Assembly (NCBI GenBank): GCA_965215215.1
Contig: OZ244043.1
Span: forward strand, 2,976,001 to 3,040,000
Direction: 5' to 3'
Length of the DNA stretch: 64,000 nucleotides
Origin: CALDTK01 sp965215215
GTDB taxonomy: Bacteria; Bacteroidota; Bacteroidia; Chitinophagales; Saprospiraceae
The position numbers and the translations under genes were made by a program. This document shows positions 60,025 through 64,000 of the stretch, piece by piece (positions within the stretch are counted from its first letter, which is position 1; each line of letters opens with the position of its first letter). The notes below the pieces were generated by a model, which made no database searches, had not been told where the DNA came from, and worked only from the letters and a program-made list of their open reading frames with translations.

Positions 60025-62166
60025 TCAATACAGCCCGCAAACCGGAAACTCCGTAATCCGCAACGTCGTGCAGCCGTAGGGGACGAGGGTAATATCGTCG
60101 ACTTGCGTCGTCGCCTTCTCTCGTCCGCCCCACCAAGCCGGGAAGTACGGGGTGCCGTTGGTGAGCTTCCACTCCGGAAGCACGGCGCCCCGCATGCGCA
60201 GCTCGATCGGAGCGTCTTCCAGGTTCCAGGGGTAGGTGTCGGTGTCCCACTCGTGTTCTACGACTTCGACGTTGTCGGTGAGACTGTCCACTTGGTTTTG
60301 CAGGAGCGCGTAATTCCAAGTCGAGGTGGGGTAGACTTCCCGGTACTCGCCGTAGGAGCTGTCGGTCTTGACCTCGTCGCGCCCCTCGATGCGCAGGGCG
60401 TAGACCAGGGGACCGCGCTCGATGGCGACGGCGAAATCGTGCCAACGCCCGGAGCGAAGTCGCATGGGGAGCCCGAGCTCTACGACGTCGCCGTCGGACC
60501 AGGCGCGGTCGAGGATAGCGGTTTGGTCTTGGATCTCGCCCGCCCAGGCTTCCCCGTTGATCGTCACCCGCGCGCTATCGGCCCACTCCGGGATGCGCAA
60601 GTGGAAGGGAAAGGTGGCGGACGCGTCGAGGGCGAGGGTAAATCGCACGCTCTCCCGAAAGGGGTAGCCGGTCTCCTCGGTCACCGTTAACGTAGCGCCT
60701 CCGGCGACGGGGAGCGTGACCTCGCTCGGGGCGTAGAGCAGCGCCGCTACGCCACTGTCCGGGGTAGCGTACCAGAGGTTCTGGACGTACTTCGGCCAGC
60801 TCTGGTGCATGTTGGAAGTGCAGCACACGTAGCCGGTGAAGACGCCGAACACGAAGTCGCTGCCCCTGTGGTTACGCGTCTCGTAGGAGGCCTGAACGTT
60901 TCGCGAGAGCTCTACCTGGTTGGCGGCCTGGAAGTACTGCCGCTCGCTGAAATCGTCGGAGGCCTGGGTCGGGAGCGCGTTGTAGGCGATACGCTCGAGT
61001 TGGTCGGCCCAGGCCATGTCGCCGGTGATGCCGAGCATCGTCTCGAGCGAGAACATCTCCTCCGAGACCGAGCAGAATTCGACGCCGCGCACCGGATCCG
61101 TCCCGTGCAGCGGCTCGTCGCCCCCGTACATGCCCTGCGGCTGGCCGTGGTAGTGCTTTACGTCGCGTAGCGCGCGCTCCGAGGCGCGGAGGTGGCGCTC
61201 GTCACCGGCCTGCTGGTAGTACACGACGGGCTCCTTGAGGCCCTGGGCGAAGTTGACGCAGTGCAGGCTACCCGGGTCGGCGACGTTTACCGTGGAGATC
61301 TGCGCCGAGTCGTAGGGGTAGCGCCCGAAGCTCATCGAGCTCCAGGGGGAGGAAGGGCCGCCGTACTGCTGCTCGTTGAGGAAGACATCCGTCCAGGGGA
61401 AGGTCTGCGCGTGGATGAGCTCGGCGAGCTCGAGGAGGAAGTCGTCGCCGGTGATGTTGTAGAGCCAGTAGACGACCTGCAGGTTGTCGCCCCCGCGCCG
61501 GTTGGCCCAGAAGGTCCAGGTGTCGAGTGGGGTTTCGGGCAACTCGGCGAGCTCGAAGCGGAAGTACGCGGTGAGGACATCGACTACGCGCTCGTCGCCG
61601 GTAGCTTGGTAGTACTGCTGCAGCACCTTGAGCATGACCATCTTCGGCCACCAGTCGCGGCGTTGGTCTTTTTGCAGGCCGGGCTCGTAGGGCGGGGGCT
61701 CGGCGAAGGGGAGGGGGCCGAGGTAGCCGTCCTCGCGTTGGTGGGTCAGGGTCCACTCCACCCACGCCTGGGCTTTGGCCTCGAGCGCCTCGTCGTCGAG
61801 TTGGTAGGCGAGGGGTAGGAGGCCGTCGATCCAGTAGGGGCCGCGCTCCCAGCCGTCGCCGTCGCCACCGAGCCAGCCGTTGCGCTCCCCCATTACGGCG
61901 GGGTAAATGGAGTCGAGGTTACCGGTCATGCCGTCGCGCATCCGGTGGAGTTGATCCTCGAGCCAGCCGGTGGGCCGGATGCTGCCGAGGGGTAGTTCCA
62001 AGTAGGCACGTGGCTTGAGGGGGGGGCGGTTTTGCGCGAAAGCGACCGGCCCGGCTGCGGCGGACTGTGCGTGGAGGGCCCCAACGACGAAGAGACAGGG
62101 GAGTAGAACGAGTCCCAAGACGCTAGCAGGCGGTAGGGTAGGAAGAATTCGCAAGTGTGGTGACAT
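60025..62166 (-). CDS. DUF1680 / GH127-type beta-L-arabinofuranosidase
   Basis: Secreted 713-residue enzyme with a signal peptide (LGLVLLPCLFVVGALHA). It is an alpha-barrel of the DUF1680 superfamily: SIRPTGWLEDQLHRMRDGM, the catalytic region VEFCSVSEEMFSLETMLGIT with Cys and Glu, and VFTGYVCCTSNMHQSWPKYV with the CC nucleophile pair. Beta-sandwich domains follow (GYPFRESVRFTLALDASATF, RIPEWADSARVTINGEAW). The CxxxEE form suggests a subfamily apart from the classical bifidobacterial enzyme. It probably releases arabinofuranosyl units from plant or algal glycans, fitting the GH43 genes nearby. Confidence 0.9.
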   Translation of the reverse strand: MSPHLRILPTLPPASVLGLVLLPCLFVVGALHAQSAAAGPVAFAQNRPPLKPRAYLELPLGSIRPTGWLEDQLHRMRDGMTGNLDSIYPAVMGERNGWLGGDGDGWERGPYWIDGLLPLAYQLDDEALEAKAQAWVEWTLTHQREDGYLGPLPFAEPPPYEPGLQKDQRRDWWPKMVMLKVLQQYYQATGDERVVDVLTAYFRFELAELPETPLDTWTFWANRRGGDNLQVVYWLYNITGDDFLLELAELIHAQTFPWTDVFLNEQQYGGPSSPWSSMSFGRYPYDSAQISTVNVADPGSLHCVNFAQGLKEPVVYYQQAGDERHLRASERALRDVKHYHGQPQGMYGGDEPLHGTDPVRGVEFCSVSEEMFSLETMLGITGDMAWADQLERIAYNALPTQASDDFSERQYFQAANQVELSRNVQASYETRNHRGSDFVFGVFTGYVCCTSNMHQSWPKYVQNLWYATPDSGVAALLYAPSEVTLPVAGGATLTVTEETGYPFRESVRFTLALDASATFPFHLRIPEWADSARVTINGEAWAGEIQDQTAILDRAWSDGDVVELGLPMRLRSGRWHDFAVAIERGPLVYALRIEGRDEVKTDSSYGEYREVYPTSTWNYALLQNQVDSLTDNVEVVEHEWDTDTYPWNLEDAPIELRMRGAVLPEWKLTNGTPYFPAWWGGREKATTQVDDITLVPYGCTTLRITEFPVCGLY

Positions 62167-62244
62167 CTAGTGAGGTGAGGGGCCTGCCAAGCTCGTAAAA
62201 ATTAGAAACTCCTGGGCCAGTTCGAGTAGAACTCCCACCTCGAC

Positions 62245-63153
62245 TTACTCCACGGGAGGGTTACGTATCAATTCCCCAACGGTCACGCGCTGCGCTTCTA
62301 AGCCGCGCGCGTAGATCCAGTCCAAAAATTCGCCGATCCGCGCCGCATCCATCCGCCCCCACCGCTCGCCGTCCCCGAAGTACGGATTGCTCCGTGCCAA
62401 AGCCGCTTCGAGCGGAATGTCCTTATCCTTCGCCGGCAACCGCCGCCGCAGGATCGAGATCGCCTCCGTAGGCTCCTCTTGCGCGAATGAATAACCCTGT
62501 TTCGTGGCGGCTAGGAAGGTGGCGTAGCTCCCTTCGTCCGTCGTTAGAGCCGCTTCGGAAGCGGCGATTACGGGGGAGTAGGAGTAGGGAATCCCGAAGT
62601 CCTTCAGCTTGAAATACTGCAACTCCAGCCCCGCCGCCTCCGCTTCGACGCCCTCCCAGTTGAGGAAGATCCAGGTCGCATCGAACGTACCGGCTACAAC
62701 CGTTTCCCAGATGCCGAGCTTGGCGGGATACTCCAGCTCGAGCGCTCCTCGGCCGCCGTCGTTGCGGACCATCTGTCGCACGATCTCATCCTCGTAGCGC
62801 GCTCGGTACGAGGCGTAGGTCTTGCCGTCGAGGTCCTTGGGCGAGGCAACGCCGCGGTCGGTCCGCACGGCGATAGCGCTCAAATCTTCCTGGAGGAGTG
62901 CGGCGATCCCGACCAGTCCGAAGGGCCGCTCCTTGGTCCGATAGCTGATCAGGCTCTCCAGCGGGCAAAGCGCGAGGTCGGCCACCCCGGTCTCCACTTT
63001 CTTGGCCGGCGTGGTCGCGTACCGGTCCGCGCTCGGATCTAGGATCGCCACGTCGAGCCCCCGCTCCCGGTAGTAGCCTCGCTCCTGCGCTACGAAAAAG
63101 CCAATGTGATTGATGTTCGGCGTCCAATCGAGGGCCAGCTTCAAACTATTCAT
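62245..63153 (-). CDS. NMT1/THI5-like substrate-binding-fold protein
   Basis: A 302-residue protein opening LKLALDWTPNINHIGFFVAQ, which is the family signature of ThiY/THI5-like proteins. VADLALCPLESLISYRT and LGIWETVVAGTFDATWIFLN follow. ThiY proteins bind a thiamin pyrimidine precursor for ABC uptake. Here there is no signal peptide and no adjacent permease or ATPase gene, so it is cytoplasmic or works differently. No TPP riboswitch was recognised upstream. The yeast Cys-rich THI5 active-site motif is absent. Confidence 0.8.
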   Translation of the reverse strand: MNSLKLALDWTPNINHIGFFVAQERGYYRERGLDVAILDPSADRYATTPAKKVETGVADLALCPLESLISYRTKERPFGLVGIAALLQEDLSAIAVRTDRGVASPKDLDGKTYASYRARYEDEIVRQMVRNDGGRGALELEYPAKLGIWETVVAGTFDATWIFLNWEGVEAEAAGLELQYFKLKDFGIPYSYSPVIAASEAALTTDEGSYATFLAATKQGYSFAQEEPTEAISILRRRLPAKDKDIPLEAALARSNPYFGDGERWGRMDAARIGEFLDWIYARGLEAQRVTVGELIRNPPVE

Positions 63154-63201
63154 GTATCTGGGTTGAACCGCGAATGAAAGCGCCGCCCGCCCAAATTTTC
63201 A

Positions 63202-63215
63202 GCTTTCGCAAAAAC
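63202..63215 (-). repeat. dispersed 14-mer, N=T, intergenic
   Basis: Exact copy between the NMT1-like gene and the OsmC gene stop. A one-mismatch copy in the opposite orientation is at 63379-63392. Confidence 0.85.
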
Positions 63216-63221
63216 TTCACG

Positions 63222-64000
63222 TCAAGCCTCGATCTCCCCCAGGCGCGTGATCACCCGTACCTCCCCGTGGAGCGTGCGGTGTACCGGGCACTTGTCGGCG
63301 ATCTGGAGCACTTTGGCGACCTGGGCTTCGGTGAGTTCCGACTCCAGCTCGATGACGCGCTCGAAGTGGTCGATCCGCGTTTTGGCGGAAGCCGTACCCG
63401 CTTCGTCGGAGGCAGACTCCGTCATGTCCCGGGCGTAGTCCTTGAAGTGGCGCACCTGTACGTCGACGCGCTCGATGCGCCAACCCTTGCGCCGGGCGTA
63501 CATCTGGATCGTCATGGCGGTGCAGGCCCCGAGTCCGGCGGCGACGAGCTCGTAGGGTCCCGGACCGAAATCATCCCCACCCACGCGCTCCGGCTCGTCG
63601 GCGATGAGGGCGTGGTGGCGTGCCATAATCTCGGTGGTAAAGCCCTCGGCCCCGAGGCGAACGGCCACGGCCTTGGCCCGACCGAGCCGCTCCGAGTCGT
63701 CGGTACGCGGCAGGTAGCGGCTCACCCAGGCGGCGATCACCCGTCCGGCGTAGCGTGCGTCCGCCTTGTCGGAGAGCATGTGGTCGGCGCCGTCGAGGGT
63801 GATGAACGATTTGGGGTGGCGGGCACCGACGTAGATGCGCTCGGCGTGTTCGATGGCGACGGTGCGATCCTGCGGGGAGTGGAGGATGAGCAGCGGCTTG
63901 TCGAGCGTTTCGAGGGAGTCCTCGACGTCCTGCCCGGTGAGGCTTTCCACGAAGCCGAGCCCGATGTCGAAGGGGCGGCCCTGCAGTTGGACGGTCGCCC
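63222..64000 (-). CDS. bifunctional alpha/beta hydrolase / OsmC family protein, 5' end beyond window
   Basis: The frame is open to the right edge (ATVQLQGRPFDIGLGFVESL), so the start is missing. The visible alpha/beta-hydrolase half has LLILHSPQDRTVAIEHAERI (acid) and FITLDGADHMLSDKADARY (His). The OsmC half has LGACTAMTIQMYARRKGWRI with the first redox Cys and ADKCPVHRTLHGEVRVITRL with the second. OsmC proteins reduce organic hydroperoxides through these cysteines. The fused form is a recognised family of about 400 residues with unclear hydrolase substrate. Confidence 0.92.
   Translation of the reverse strand, partial: ATVQLQGRPFDIGLGFVESLTGQDVEDSLETLDKPLLILHSPQDRTVAIEHAERIYVGARHPKSFITLDGADHMLSDKADARYAGRVIAAWVSRYLPRTDDSERLGRAKAVAVRLGAEGFTTEIMARHHALIADEPERVGGDDFGPGPYELVAAGLGACTAMTIQMYARRKGWRIERVDVQVRHFKDYARDMTESASDEAGTASAKTRIDHFERVIELESELTEAQVAKVLQIADKCPVHRTLHGEVRVITRLGEIEA

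Noticed and set aside
63154..63221. TPP riboswitch upstream of the ThiY-like gene
   Set aside because: The 68-base gap is too short and shows no thi-box motif.
1..64000. CRISPR array, tRNA or rRNA genes
   Set aside because: No regularly spaced direct repeats with unique spacers, and no conserved rRNA or tRNA segments were noticed on reading; short tRNAs could be missed without a covariance search.

Overview
The window looks like a chromosomal segment of a fairly GC-rich Bacteroidota, possibly Lewinella/Saprospiria-like (the lineage is inferred). Supporting signs are two proteins with C-terminal type IX secretion (T9SS) sorting tails, a SusD remnant with GH43 and GH127 enzymes, a CusA fused to its outer-membrane partner, and an HYC_CC_PP-type small protein. 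I found no rRNA, tRNA or CRISPR array.

Layout. 1-10.6 kb is housekeeping: crotonase (cut by the left edge), a histidine kinase/FIST pair, YebC, a site-2 protease, a gamma-class hexapeptide protein, a broken D15 outer-membrane protein, a Bax-inhibitor-like protein, an alpha/beta hydrolase, DUF2254 and SRPBCC. 10.7-31.5 kb is a surface-polysaccharide locus. It has a compact plus-strand operon (GT2, DegT aminotransferase, WbqC, NeuD-like acetyltransferase, beta-propeller, 2OG-oxygenase-like protein), a minus-strand Wzm/Wzt exporter operon with sugar-modifying enzymes, and two expanded families: three CgeB-like glycosyltransferases (one frameshifted) and three FemAB/GNAT-like transferases. 31.6-41.2 kb holds Mfd, RdgB, a large secreted beta-helix protein, malic enzyme and a YiiX-like hydrolase. 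41.3-53.7 kb is a copper/heavy-metal locus: HYC_CC_PP, CusA-CusC fusion, CusB, DUF3347 lipoprotein, HMA-AraC regulator, P-type ATPase and DUF305. 52.5-63 kb is a decaying accessory region with duplicated CIA30 genes, GH43 enzymes (one frameshifted), a SusD relic, a frameshifted aldose epimerase, a DJ-1-like lipoprotein and GH127. An OsmC bifunctional protein is cut by the right edge.

Main unexplained signals. (1) A 14-base word, GTTTTNGCGAAAGC, occurs 17 times exactly (13 fixed bases), in both orientations, read in at least five frames inside genes and also between genes. Chance expectation is far below one, so selection at the DNA level is likely (uptake, recombination or segregation signal). 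(2) The P-type ATPase has Glu where the phosphorylated Asp of DKTGT should be. (3) About 6.7 kb downstream lies a collapsed second copy of the regulator-ATPase segment. It is reduced to an in-frame fusion of the regulator's CxxC peptide to the ATPase C-terminus, beside a second CIA30 gene and a shared palindrome. (4) The D15 gene carries a perfect inverted repeat that looks like a template-switch mutation.

Pairwise similarities and motif counts were made by eye. Single-base frameshifts could be assembly or sequencing errors.
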